Source of the DNA: Collinsella sp.
GTDB lineage: Bacteria > Actinomycetota > Coriobacteriia > Coriobacteriales > Coriobacteriaceae
Direction: 5' to 3'
DNA length: 32,794 nucleotides
Assembly: GCA_031294825.1 (NCBI GenBank)
Contig: JAUMPM010000050.1
Location: 1-32,794, forward strand
Under the pieces are notes generated by a model. That model was not told the origin of the DNA. It saw nothing but the letters and a program-made list of their open reading frames with translations, and searched no databases. Within the stretch, counting starts at the first letter, position 1, and every line of letters starts with the position of its first letter. A program made the translations under genes and the position numbers. Shown here piece by piece: positions 14,248 to 22,873 of this stretch.

Positions 14248-15402
14248 TTACTCGTGGGTATGCCCTACGTAGTCTTCGTCGATCGTAATCTTGGCAATCG
14301 ACTTGGGATATTCCGATTCGACCCGTTGTGTCAGCGCGTGCTTTACGTCTTCGGCACTCATCTGCAGATCCGAGGGACGCACGCAGTCAAAGATCACGTT
14401 GGTGTGCGTAGGACCCGGCACGCAGCGCAGGTCATGAATCGAGAGGCGGCTATCGATCTCCTGGGCCATGGCGTGAATGCGCAAGCGCATGCTCGCCAGC
14501 TTGGGGTCATCGGTCACGATGGGATCGTAGTGAAGCGTAACGATCATGCCGTCTTCGTCCCTAAACGACTGCTCGATGTTATCGAGCGTGTCGTGACTTT
14601 CCAACGGGCTGTCCTCGGCCGCCATCTCGGCATGCGCACTTGCAAACTTCCTGCCCGGGCCGTAGTCGTGAACCATCAAATCGTGAACGCCCAAAACGCC
14701 GGGATAGCTCATGATCTTGTCTCGAATGTGCTTGACCAGCTTAGGATCGGGCGACTGGCCCAAAAGCGGGCTCACCGTATCCTGGATGAGCTCAAAACCG
14801 CTCCAGCCAATATAGGCGCCAACGGCAAGGCCGACCCATGCGTCAAGATTGATGTGCGTCACCTGCGAAACAATTGCGCACGCCAACACGGCGCCTGTGG
14901 CAAGGACATCGTTCTTGGAATCCTGCGCGGTCGCATGCAGCGTCTCGGACTCAATGCGATCGCCGAGCTTTTGGTTGAGGGCCGCCATCCACAGCTTTAC
15001 AACCATCGAAAGTGCCAGGACCGCCACCAGGGCAAGCGAGAACTCGACAGGCTCCGGGTTGACAATACGCTCCACCGAGGACTTCACCAGTTCGATGCCA
15101 ATAAGCAGCACGAGCGCCGCCACGACCAAACCCGAGAGATACTCGTAGCGACCGTGGCCGTAAGGATGCTCGGGGTCGGCCGGCTTGCTCGCCAGCTTAA
15201 AGCCCAGCACGCTCACGATATTCGAGCTTGCATCGGACAGGTTGTTCATGGCATCCGCCACAATCGAAACCGATCCCGACAGCACGCCAATTACGCCCTT
15301 CGCAGCGCATAGTGCCACATTGGCGAGAATACACACCACGCCAGCTAACGTGCCCACACGCGCACGGTCGCCCTGCGCACGCTTAACAATCCACTCGACC
15401 AT
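14248..15402 (-). CDS. Cation diffusion facilitator family transporter
   Basis: Divalent metal/proton antiporter of the CDF family, 384 residues, probably exporting Zn, Mn, Fe or Co from the cell. Six membrane segments are expected in the first 220 residues (for example GVVCILANVALCAAKGVIGV and the LVVAALVLLIGIELV segment). The metal-site helix reads SIVADAMNNLSDASSN, followed by HPYGHGRYEYLSG. The C-terminal cytoplasmic domain (about 220-384) is longer than in minimal family members and ends in a His-containing tail (YVGHTHE). In the first metal-site helix, Asp-x-x-Asn-x-x-x-Asp fits the type proposed for Mn or Fe transport, but this is only suggestive. ATG at 15400-15402 with a G-rich, weak ribosome-binding site. 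Confidence 0.9.
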   Translation of the reverse strand: MVEWIVKRAQGDRARVGTLAGVVCILANVALCAAKGVIGVLSGSVSIVADAMNNLSDASSNIVSVLGFKLASKPADPEHPYGHGRYEYLSGLVVAALVLLIGIELVKSSVERIVNPEPVEFSLALVAVLALSMVVKLWMAALNQKLGDRIESETLHATAQDSKNDVLATGAVLACAIVSQVTHINLDAWVGLAVGAYIGWSGFELIQDTVSPLLGQSPDPKLVKHIRDKIMSYPGVLGVHDLMVHDYGPGRKFASAHAEMAAEDSPLESHDTLDNIEQSFRDEDGMIVTLHYDPIVTDDPKLASMRLRIHAMAQEIDSRLSIHDLRCVPGPTHTNVIFDCVRPSDLQMSAEDVKHALTQRVESEYPKSIAKITIDEDYVGHTHE

Positions 15403-15481
15403 CTACATCCGCCCCCACGGTACTACCTATATATCTATTGCTCAAACGGATTGTAGTGTAGCCACTTTGTCCCCCAGATAC

Positions 15482-15515
15482 AAAAAAGGCCGCAACCCAC
15501 ACGGGCCACGGCCTT
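15482..15515 (-). terminator. Intrinsic terminator after the EIIC gene (end of the fab operon)
   Basis: On the minus strand AAGGCCG pairs with CGGCCTT, with an inner CCC/GGG pairing, followed by TTTTTT. It lies 38 nt after the EIIC stop and ends the long fatty-acid operon transcript. Confidence 0.8.
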
Positions 15516-15553
15516 GGAATATGGCAAAGGAATCGTCCTTGTGTCGCACAGGT

Positions 15554-16768
15554 TTACGCGCTTGCTTCGGCCACGCTCTTCGAGGTTTCGGGTGAATCGG
15601 CTCCGTCCCCCGTCGTCTGTCCCTGCGCCGGCACCACGCCAAAGCAGTAGCTCAGCGCCGCAGACACCGCAAATGCCACACCGCCGGCAACGCAGCACCA
15701 CAGCAGGTTCGAGATGCCGCCCGTGGCAAAGCCAATGACCATAAGGACATTCGTCATGCCGATGGTATAGGCCGTAACGTGGCCCACGGCCGCAACAAGG
15801 CCTCCGACGGCGCCGCCAATGGCCATGCACGTCAGGCACCTGCCATATTTAAAGCCGCAACCGTACAGCGCCGGCTCGCTTACGCCGCCAAGAATACCCG
15901 AGATTGAATAGCCCAGCATGAGTGCCTTCTCGTCCTTATCCGCAACGCGGAGCGACGCGCCAAAGGGCATGCCCCAAACGGCGAACGTCGCCATCGTCGC
16001 GGCGATCAGGATGCACGAATCCGTTCCCACACTCATAAACTGAGCATAGGCAAGCGATAGGACAACGTTGCTGACGCCTGCAATCTTAAGAAACTCCCAA
16101 CCCGCGGCAAGCCCCATGAGCGTGAGCAGCGACACGATGCCACCGGAATTGCCAAGCATAAACATAAGCTGGCCCAACAGCATGCCCAGATAGCTGCCCG
16201 CCGGCGCCGTGATACACAGCGAAACCGGAACCATGACAAGCATGGTTGTAAACGGAACAAACGAAAACGCCACGGCCTTAGGGATAACGCGCTTAAAGAA
16301 ACACTCCACTCGCCATAGCACGGGCACCGAGATGAGAACCGGAATAACAGTCGTCGTGTAATCGTTGACCGGCGCGGGAAGCAGACCATACACGGAAGTC
16401 ATCGATGCCCCCGTCGTCGATGCGGCATCGACGAGCTTGAGCAGATCGGGCGCAATCAATACGCCGCCCAGCATCATGCCCAGCTGCTCCGAGCAACCGA
16501 GCTGGCGGGCGGCCGCCCAACCAAGATAAATGGGCAAAAAGTAGTAGCCGGCGTTATAGAGCCAACTGTAGAACAGGCGATAGATATCGGAATCGGCAGA
16601 CCACAGGCCCAGCATGCCTTCGCCCATAATGACAGCGACGGTGCGGAACAACGCCGCGCAGACAATAAACGGCAGCGCCGACATCATGCTTTTGGACAGA
16701 TAGTCCACCACGGCCATGGCGTTTGATGAAACCGACGTTGTAAACGAGGTGTTAGAAACTTGTAGCAT
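15554..16768 (-). CDS. Orphan PTS EIIC permease (glucose/beta-glucoside type)
   Basis: Membrane permease subunit of a phosphotransferase system, 404 residues, with many hydrophobic segments. The family hallmark GISGILGGVSEPALYG (the usual GITEPAIFG loop) is present, as is the FSFVPFTTMLVMVPVSL segment. It has no IIA or IIB domain and no phosphorylated Cys or His domain, so it would need partners encoded elsewhere. The frame is open far upstream, into the accDA region, but I chose ATG at 16766-16768 because AAAGG lies 6 nt before it and the first membrane domain follows. It begins 40 nt after accDA and precedes the terminator, so it is probably transcribed with the fatty acid genes; the functional link is not obvious. 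The sugar is unknown. Confidence 0.8.
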   Translation of the reverse strand: MLQVSNTSFTTSVSSNAMAVVDYLSKSMMSALPFIVCAALFRTVAVIMGEGMLGLWSADSDIYRLFYSWLYNAGYYFLPIYLGWAAARQLGCSEQLGMMLGGVLIAPDLLKLVDAASTTGASMTSVYGLLPAPVNDYTTTVIPVLISVPVLWRVECFFKRVIPKAVAFSFVPFTTMLVMVPVSLCITAPAGSYLGMLLGQLMFMLGNSGGIVSLLTLMGLAAGWEFLKIAGVSNVVLSLAYAQFMSVGTDSCILIAATMATFAVWGMPFGASLRVADKDEKALMLGYSISGILGGVSEPALYGCGFKYGRCLTCMAIGGAVGGLVAAVGHVTAYTIGMTNVLMVIGFATGGISNLLWCCVAGGVAFAVSAALSYCFGVVPAQGQTTGDGADSPETSKSVAEASA

Positions 16769-16797
16769 GGAACGCCTTTCCCAATATGACATGCGGG

Positions 16798-16804
16798 CTG
16801 TCCC
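16798..16804. repeat. Short CTGTCCC motif between accDA and the EIIC gene
   Basis: On the minus strand, GGGACAG begins 4 nt after the accDA stop codon (TGACAAAGGGACAG). It shares the core of the other four GGGACAG motifs in the window. Confidence 0.35.
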
Positions 16805-16808
16805 TTTG

Positions 16809-18533
16809 TCACATCGTGCGGTACTGACCGATTGCGCGGTACTTTTCGTAGCGGAGGTTTGTGAGGGTCGCGTCGTCGAGCTGCCCAAGCGTATCGAAGG
16901 CATCAAATGCCGAGGACATGACGGCACCGGCGATCTCCTCATGCGACAGGCCCCTATCGTCAACAATGCCGTCGATGATGCCGAGCGCCAACAGATCGGG
17001 GGCCGTGAGCTTAAGCGCCTCGGCGGCCTCATTCGCGCGCTCGGTATCCTTCCACAGGATCGACGCACAGGCCTCGGGGCTCACGACCGAATAGGCCGAG
17101 CTCGAAAGCATAAAAATGCGATCAGCCACGGACAGCGCCAGTGCGCCACCGGATCCGCCCTCGCCCGTAACAACGGAAACAATCGGTGTCTTAAGGCCGC
17201 TCATCTCCATGAGATTCTGGGCAATCGCCTCGCCCTGGCCGCGCTCCTCGGCACCGATGCCGCAAAACGCACCCGAAGTATCGACCAGGCACAGAACCGG
17301 TCGATCAAACTTTTCGGCCTGGCGCATAAGGCGACGCGCTTTGCGATAGCCCTCGGGATGCGCCATGCCAAAGTTGCGGCGCATACGCTCTTTGGTCGTG
17401 GTGCCGCGCTCGATGGCGATGACCGTTACGGGGCGTCCGTCTTTCCAGCCAATGCCAGCCACCACAGCGGCGTCGTCGCCAAAGTAACGGTCGCCGTGCA
17501 ACTCCACAAATCCGTCGAGGCCCAGCGAGATCATCTCACCCGCCGTGGCTCGATCTGCCGAGCGGGTCTGCTTGACAATCTCGAGCGCGGTTTTTGGTGC
17601 CGTCGAGCGCCTGAACAAGTGTCCCAGCTTTTTGCCGCGGCGACCCGTATGCACGATTTCATGCGGTGCCCCCAGGCCGGGTGCGTGCCCTTCGTGCAGT
17701 GCCAGCAGCTCGCCTACCGTGAGCGCAATCTCGCCACGCGGAACAACGGCATCGCAAAAGCCATGCTCCAGCAAAAACTCGGAGCGCTGGAATCCTTTGG
17801 GCAGGCGCTTGTGCATGTTCTGCTCGATCACGCGCGGACCGGCAAACGCCGTCAGGGCATCGGGCTCGGCCAGGATAATATCGCCCTCCATGGCAAAGCT
17901 CGCGGTTACGCCTCCGGTCGTGGGGTCAGTGAGCACCGTGATATACAGGCCGCCCGCCTCGCTATGGCGCCTAACCGCCGCAGAAATCTTGGCCATCTGC
18001 ATGAGCGAGGTCACGCCCTCTTGCATGCGCGCACCGCCCGAAACGGTAAAGCCGACAACTGGCAATCCAAGCTCGGTCGCTCGCTCAAATGTGCGACAGA
18101 TCTTCTCGCCCACCACGGAACCCATCGAGCCCATCATAAAGTTGGCGTCCATAAAGAAGAGCGCCGTATCGCAACCGCAGATTTTGCCCTTGCCGCACAC
18201 AACGGCATCGCGCTCGCCCGAACGTTCGCTCACGCTCTTGAGCTTGTCGGCATAGCCGGGAAACGAAAGGAAGTCCTCCGGCGCCAGACTGGCATCCCAT
18301 TCCTCAAACGTGCCCTCGTCAATCGTCATGCGCATGCGGTCGCGCCCGCTCACGCGAAAGTGTTTGCCGCAACGAGGGCAGACCTCGAGGTTGTCGTGCA
18401 GGCGCGCCTCATCGATCACGCGGCGGCACTCCGGGCACTTGATAAACACGTGGCGCGCGGGAAACTCGGCGCACGACTCGGTCATCGGTCCCTCGAGGAC
18501 GTTGACCGTCTTCGCTTTTCTATTCATCAGCAT
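16809..18533 (-). CDS. accDA: Fused acetyl-CoA carboxylase carboxyltransferase (AccD-AccA)
   Basis: Single 574-residue protein joining the beta (AccD) and alpha (AccA) carboxyltransferase subunits, which are separate in E. coli. It moves carboxyl from biotin on AccB to acetyl-CoA, giving malonyl-CoA. The AccD part (about 20-280) starts with the zinc ribbon C33-PE-C36 and C52-PR-C55, then FTVSGGARMQEGVTSLMQMA and TDPTTGGVTASFAM. The AccA part (about 290-574) has ELHGDRYFGDDAAVVAGIG, RNFGMAHPEGYRKARRLM and VTGEGGSGGALALSVADRI. The join is continuous, with no frameshift. It overlaps accC by 8-14 nt; the start may be ATG 18533 or ATG 18527. It lies within the fab operon. Confidence 0.95.
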   Translation of the reverse strand: MLMNRKAKTVNVLEGPMTESCAEFPARHVFIKCPECRRVIDEARLHDNLEVCPRCGKHFRVSGRDRMRMTIDEGTFEEWDASLAPEDFLSFPGYADKLKSVSERSGERDAVVCGKGKICGCDTALFFMDANFMMGSMGSVVGEKICRTFERATELGLPVVGFTVSGGARMQEGVTSLMQMAKISAAVRRHSEAGGLYITVLTDPTTGGVTASFAMEGDIILAEPDALTAFAGPRVIEQNMHKRLPKGFQRSEFLLEHGFCDAVVPRGEIALTVGELLALHEGHAPGLGAPHEIVHTGRRGKKLGHLFRRSTAPKTALEIVKQTRSADRATAGEMISLGLDGFVELHGDRYFGDDAAVVAGIGWKDGRPVTVIAIERGTTTKERMRRNFGMAHPEGYRKARRLMRQAEKFDRPVLCLVDTSGAFCGIGAEERGQGEAIAQNLMEMSGLKTPIVSVVTGEGGSGGALALSVADRIFMLSSSAYSVVSPEACASILWKDTERANEAAEALKLTAPDLLALGIIDGIVDDRGLSHEEIAGAVMSSAFDAFDTLGQLDDATLTNLRYEKYRAIGQYRTM

Positions 18534-19863
18534 AGAGATGCCCCATCAGATCGGTGTGGTACATGCCCGACAAGAACTCATCGTTTGCAAGCACGTCGAG
18601 CTGAAGCTCGCTGTTTTCGCTCACGCCCTCAATCACGAGCTCGCCCAAAGCCGAGCGCATCTTGCGAATGGCGCCGTCGCGCGTGGGCGCACACACGATA
18701 AGCTTGCCGAGCATGGAGTCATAGTACGGCGGAACGTTCGCACCGGTAAACATGGCCGAATCCCAGCGCACGCGCGGACCACCCGGCACACGCAACGCGG
18801 TGACCGTTCCGCATGACGGCAGAAAGTCCGGCGTTTCGGCATTGATGCGGCACTCCATGGCGTGGTTACGGACCGGTACGTCCTCCTGCTCAAAGGGCAG
18901 GGACTGGCCGGCTGCCACGCGCAGCTGCCACTTGACCAAGTCGGTATCGGTCACAAACTCCGTGACCGGATGCTCAACCTGCAGACGCGTGTTCATTTCC
19001 ATAAAGTAGAAATTGCCGTCGTCCGAGTACAAAAACTCGATGGTGCCGGCTCCCTCGTAGCCGACGGCACGAGCCAGGTCGCGTGCCGCCTTGTGCATGC
19101 GAGCACGAATGTCGTCGTGTCCGTCGAGGCACGGCGCAGGGCTCTCCTCGATTAGCTTTTGGTTGCGGCGCTGCACCGAGCACTCGCGCTCGCCGAGCGA
19201 AAACACATGGCCCTGCTTATCGGCCATAATCTGCACCTCGACATGGTGCGCCGGCGCGACGAACTTCTCCATGTAGCACTCGCCGTCGCCAAAAACGGCC
19301 TCGCCCTCGGCGCGTGCTTCAATAAAGGCCTTTGCCGCGTCTTCCACGCGCTCGACCTTGCGAATACCGCGACCGCCGCCACCTGCACGCGCCTTGATGA
19401 GCACGGGGCAGCCAATGCGCTCGGCCTCCGCCGTTGCCTCCTCGGGACTTTTGAGCAAATCGCAGCCCGGCACGATGGGCACGCCCGCCGCGGCAGCCGT
19501 TCGACGTGCGGCGTCCTTGTCGCCCATGCTGTCGATCACCTTGGCCGAAGGACCAACAAACGCCAAGCCATACTTGTCGCAGTCGCGCACGAAGCTCGCC
19601 TTCTCGGAGAAAAAGCCATAGCCGGGATGAATTGCCTTAGCTCCCGACTTTACGGCACAGGTGAGCACGGCATCGTCGTTGAGGTAACTCTCGGCAAGAC
19701 GCGGACCGCCGATGCAATACGCCTCGTCGGCAAGCTGCACGTGCAGCGCGTCCGCATCGGCCGTGGAATAAACGGCGACGGTCTTGATGCCCATATCGCG
19801 GCACGCGCGGATAACACGGACCGCGACTTCGCCGCGGTTGGCGATGAGCACTTTGTCGAACAT
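18520..19863 (-). CDS. accC: Biotin carboxylase subunit of acetyl-CoA carboxylase
   Basis: AccC, 447 residues, the usual length. It uses ATP and bicarbonate to carboxylate the biotin on AccB. Visible parts are MFDKVLIANRGEVAVRVIRA, the ATP-grasp loop KARAGGGGRGIRKVE, and the active-site region FYFMEMNTRLQVEHPVTEFV. I chose ATG at 19861-19863, where the family N-terminus begins and AAGGAAGG lies upstream; the longer open frame runs into fabZ. It overlaps accDA at its end. Confidence 0.96.
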   Translation of the reverse strand: MFDKVLIANRGEVAVRVIRACRDMGIKTVAVYSTADADALHVQLADEAYCIGGPRLAESYLNDDAVLTCAVKSGAKAIHPGYGFFSEKASFVRDCDKYGLAFVGPSAKVIDSMGDKDAARRTAAAAGVPIVPGCDLLKSPEEATAEAERIGCPVLIKARAGGGGRGIRKVERVEDAAKAFIEARAEGEAVFGDGECYMEKFVAPAHHVEVQIMADKQGHVFSLGERECSVQRRNQKLIEESPAPCLDGHDDIRARMHKAARDLARAVGYEGAGTIEFLYSDDGNFYFMEMNTRLQVEHPVTEFVTDTDLVKWQLRVAAGQSLPFEQEDVPVRNHAMECRINAETPDFLPSCGTVTALRVPGGPRVRWDSAMFTGANVPPYYDSMLGKLIVCAPTRDGAIRKMRSALGELVIEGVSENSELQLDVLANDEFLSGMYHTDLMGHLYADE

Positions 19864-19873
19864 GAAGCCTTCC

Positions 19874-20296
19874 TTAACTTTCGTGCATGAGTGCAAAAGA
19901 CATGTCGGCGCGGCAACAGACCTCACCGTTGACGCTTGCAGTACCCGTCGCAAAGCGGAACGGCCCGCGCGCACGCGTGATGGAGCACACCAGATCCACC
20001 GTGTCGCCCGGTCGCACCGGACGCTTAAAGCGCACCTTGTCCAGACTCGTGTAGAACGGCGTCGCGCCGCGCGCCTCCTCATCGCCCATCAGCAGCACGC
20101 AGCAGTTTTGGGCGAGCATCTCGCACTGGATCACGCCGGGGACCACCGGGTTTCCCGGAAAATGCCCCTGCAAAAAGTATTCGTCGCCCGTAATCGTGAT
20201 CTTGCCGTGGGCCTCGTCGCCCACCAGCTCGGCTTCGTCGAGCAAAAGCATCGGCTCGCGATGCGGCAACAGTTCTTTAAGCTCTTCTTTGTTCAT
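19874..20296 (-). CDS. fabZ: 3-hydroxyacyl-ACP dehydratase FabZ
   Basis: FabZ, 140 residues, a hot-dog fold dehydratase making trans-2-enoyl-ACP in each elongation round. The active-site motif is QGHFPGNPVVPGVIQCEMLAQ with His45 and Glu59; the lead-in LLPHREPMLLLDEA is typical. ATG at 20294-20296 is chosen since AGGTGA lies 7 nt upstream; a GTG at 20303-20305 is the alternative. It lies 9 nt after accB and 10 nt before accC. No fabA or fabM is in the operon, so the route to unsaturated acids is not shown here. Confidence 0.95.
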   Translation of the reverse strand: MNKEELKELLPHREPMLLLDEAELVGDEAHGKITITGDEYFLQGHFPGNPVVPGVIQCEMLAQNCCVLLMGDEEARGATPFYTSLDKVRFKRPVRPGDTVDLVCSITRARGPFRFATGTASVNGEVCCRADMSFALMHES

Positions 20297-20305
20297 GGAT
20301 ATCAC

Positions 20306-20779
20306 CTATCCGATCCTCATGAGGCAGCTGCCGAACTCCACGAGGTCGCCGTCGGCCACGCAGATCTCGAGCACCTCGCCATCCGCCTCTGCCGTCACCT
20401 CGTTGAGAACCTTCATGGCCTCGATGATGCAAAGGGTCTCGCCAGCCTTGACCTTGGAGCCCACGTGCACAAACGGTTCGTCGCCCGGCGCCGGGGCAGC
20501 ATAGAAAACGCCGACCATGGGAGCGGTCACCTCGGTGCCCTTGGGCTCCGGTGCGGCGGCAGGTGTCTGCGCGGCGGGCTCCGGTGCGGCAGGCGCGACT
20601 GTGGGAGCTGCAACTGGAGCGGCCATAGCGCTCGGCATGGGCATGGGCACGGCAACCGGCTGTGCGGCGCTCGCGCGCTCGAGTTCGACCGCGGTGCCAT
20701 CGGGCTCCTCAACGCGTACGCGCGTGAGGCCGCGGTCCTCCATAACATCGGCTATCTCGGCAAGTCTTTTGGAATCCAT
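20306..20779 (-). CDS. accB: Biotin carboxyl carrier protein of acetyl-CoA carboxylase
   Basis: AccB (BCCP), 157 residues. An N-terminal helix region is followed by a flexible linker rich in Ala and Pro (about 40-80) and the biotinyl domain. The biotin attachment site is C-I-I-E-A-M-K123-V-L-N-E, with Lys123 the modified residue; the usual Met after Lys is replaced by Val. BirA, encoded at 26161, is the expected modifying enzyme. ATG with AAGGAG upstream; 3 nt after fabF. Confidence 0.96.
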   Translation of the reverse strand: MDSKRLAEIADVMEDRGLTRVRVEEPDGTAVELERASAAQPVAVPMPMPSAMAAPVAAPTVAPAAPEPAAQTPAAAPEPKGTEVTAPMVGVFYAAPAPGDEPFVHVGSKVKAGETLCIIEAMKVLNEVTAEADGEVLEICVADGDLVEFGSCLMRIG

Positions 20780-20782
20780 GCT

Positions 20783-22030
20783 CTAGCTCCTTGCATATCT
20801 ACGCAGCGCGATGGCGGCGTTGTGTCCGCCAAAGCCCAGGTTGGTCGAAAGCGCCCAGGTAAGGTCGGCGCGAACCGCGCGATTGGGCGTGTAGTCAAGA
20901 TCGCAGGCGGGATCGGGCGTGTGGTAGTTAATGGTCGGCGGCACCACGCCCTGCTCGAGCGCCATGGCGCAGGCCATGACCTCGATGGCGCCCGTGGCAC
21001 CGATCATGTGGCCGGTCATCGACTTAGTCGACGAGACGTGCGCGGCGCGCGCCGCGTCCTCGCCGAGCGCACGCTTAATGCCCGCCGTCTCGGACGAATC
21101 GTTGAGCTTGGTCGATGTGCCGTGAGCATTGATGTAGAGACCCTCGGAAGGCCTGACGTCGCCCTCGGTCACCGCCAGCGATATCGCGCGGGCAATGCCG
21201 GCAGCCTCGGGATCAGGGCTCGTGATGTGATAGGCATCATCGGTGTTGCCGTAGCCCACGACCTCGGCATAAATGTGCGCACCGCGCGCCTGCGCATGTT
21301 CCATGCTCTCGAGCACGAGCACGCAGGCGCCCTCGCCCATCACAAAGCCGTCGCGGTCTGCATCGAACGGACGGCAGGCCGTCGCGGGATCGGGGTTGGC
21401 GGTCAATGCGCGGCAGGACGTAAAGCCCGCAACGGCATCGGGGATAATTGCGGCCTCGGCGCCGCCCGCGAGGATCGCGTCGGCATAGCCGTGCTTGATG
21501 GCGCGGAACGCCTCGCCCACCGCATGGGCCGAGGTTGCGCACGCGGTCACCACGGGCAGGGTCGGGCCCTTTGCCTTGTGGCGGATTGCGATATTGCCCG
21601 ATGCCATGTTGGGGATCATCATCGCGATCATATAGGGCGATGCGCGGCGGGGCCCACGTTCGGCAATCGTATGGACGTTGTCGACGAGCGTCGTCATGCC
21701 GCCCACGCCCGAGCCCACGTAGACGCCCAGGCGCTCGCGATCGATGGCGCCTTCGACATCAAAGCCCGCATCGTGCATGGCTTCGTCCGAAGCCGCCATC
21801 GCAAACTGAACGCAGGGGTCGAGATGCTTGGCGTCACGCTTGCCAAAGTACTCGTTGCCGTCAAAGCCCTTGACCTCGGCTGCCACCTTGACGGCAAACG
21901 CATCGGTATCGAAGTGCGTGATCGGGCCGATGCCGCACGTGCCGGCGCACATGGCCGCCCAGGTGGCAAGCGCGGTGTTGCCGAGCGGCGACACGGCACC
22001 GATACCGGTGATTGCAACTCTCTGTTCCAT
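20783..22030 (-). CDS. fabF: 3-oxoacyl-ACP synthase II FabF
   Basis: KAS II condensing enzyme, 415 residues, extending acyl-ACP with malonyl-ACP. The thiolase-fold active site is Cys-His-His: Cys in VVTACATSAHAVGEAFRAI, the first His in YINAHGTSTKLND and the second His in SMTGHMIGATGAIE. The nucleophile motif reads TACATS rather than the common TACASG. The start ATG at 22028-22030 has GAGGAG 6 nt upstream; a tandem ATG lies just before it. No fabB homologue is in the cluster. Confidence 0.95.
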   Translation of the reverse strand: MEQRVAITGIGAVSPLGNTALATWAAMCAGTCGIGPITHFDTDAFAVKVAAEVKGFDGNEYFGKRDAKHLDPCVQFAMAASDEAMHDAGFDVEGAIDRERLGVYVGSGVGGMTTLVDNVHTIAERGPRRASPYMIAMMIPNMASGNIAIRHKAKGPTLPVVTACATSAHAVGEAFRAIKHGYADAILAGGAEAAIIPDAVAGFTSCRALTANPDPATACRPFDADRDGFVMGEGACVLVLESMEHAQARGAHIYAEVVGYGNTDDAYHITSPDPEAAGIARAISLAVTEGDVRPSEGLYINAHGTSTKLNDSSETAGIKRALGEDAARAAHVSSTKSMTGHMIGATGAIEVMACAMALEQGVVPPTINYHTPDPACDLDYTPNRAVRADLTWALSTNLGFGGHNAAIALRRYARS

Positions 22031-22069
22031 CATGGTCTCCTCATCCAAGCCGTTCTTCGGCCCTGGTTT

Positions 22070-22843
22070 CTACATCGCCATTCCGCCGTCGACGCGTACA
22101 ACTTCGCCCGTAATGTAGGCAGCTGCATCGTTCACTAAAAATCGCACCACACCGGCCACCTCTTCGGGCTGCGCCATACGCTTAAGGGGAATCTGCTCCT
22201 CGGTTACCGTACGCACCTTCTCCGAGAGCTTTGCCGTCATATCTGTCTCGACAAACCCGGGGGCGACCGCGTTCACTCGTACACCGCGGGGCGCAAGCTC
22301 GCGCGCCACCGCCTTGGTCAGGCCGATCACGCCCGCCTTGGAGGCAGCGTAGTTGACCTGCCCGGCATTGCCCATCAGGCCCACAACCGAGCTCATGTTG
22401 ACGACGCAGCCGCCGCGCTGGCGCATAAAGGACTTGGTGAGCGCGCGCGTCGTGTTAAACGTTCCTTTAAGATTGACATCGAGCACGCGATCGAAGGCGT
22501 CATCACCCATACGCATGAGCAGGCCATCGCGGGTGATGCCAGCGTTGTTGACGAGCGCCCAAATGGAGCCAAAGTCGTTGAGGACCGCTTCCACGCACGC
22601 GTTGACGGCAGCGGGATCGGCCACGTCGCATTGATATGCGCGAGCTGTGGCACCAGCGGCCTCGCAGGCTTCGCACGTCTCGCGCGCCGCATCGACGCTG
22701 CCGGCATAGACGACGGCGATATCAAAGCCGTCCTCCGCCAGACCGATAGCGCAGGCGCGGCCGATACCCCGCGAGCCGCCCGTGACCAGTGCCACGCGAC
22801 GTGAGTCGTTGCGCTCGAGCGCGCCATTGTTCAAGTTGCCCAT
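22070..22843 (-). CDS. fabG: 3-oxoacyl-ACP reductase FabG
   Basis: FabG, 257 residues, a short-chain dehydrogenase that reduces 3-oxoacyl-ACP with NADPH. It has the nucleotide-binding TGGSRGIGRA, the NNAGIT motif, the catalytic Ser in NMSSVVG, and Tyr-x-x-x-Lys in QVNYAASKAGVIGLTKA, and ends in GEVVRVDGGMAM. The N-terminus is about 12 residues longer than usual. ATG at 22841-22843 with AAAGGA upstream. It lies between fabD and fabF. Confidence 0.95.
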   Translation of the reverse strand: MGNLNNGALERNDSRRVALVTGGSRGIGRACAIGLAEDGFDIAVVYAGSVDAARETCEACEAAGATARAYQCDVADPAAVNACVEAVLNDFGSIWALVNNAGITRDGLLMRMGDDAFDRVLDVNLKGTFNTTRALTKSFMRQRGGCVVNMSSVVGLMGNAGQVNYAASKAGVIGLTKAVARELAPRGVRVNAVAPGFVETDMTAKLSEKVRTVTEEQIPLKRMAQPEEVAGVVRFLVNDAAAYITGEVVRVDGGMAM

Positions 22844-22873
22844 GTCATTCCTTTCGGGTTACAGCCCTGTGGA

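Noticed and set aside
16769..17068. Longer N-terminus for the EIIC permease
   Set aside because: The added residues lie in the accDA coding region and show no membrane segments; a good ribosome-binding site supports the start at 16768.
16716..18701. Plus-strand open frame (661 codons) opposite accDA
   Set aside because: Antisense shadow of the AccD-AccA fusion; no recognisable motif.
19784..22138. Long plus-strand open frame (784 codons) opposite fabF, accB and fabZ
   Set aside because: Antisense shadow of well-identified fatty acid genes, with composition (Arg, His, Ala rich) typical of such shadows.
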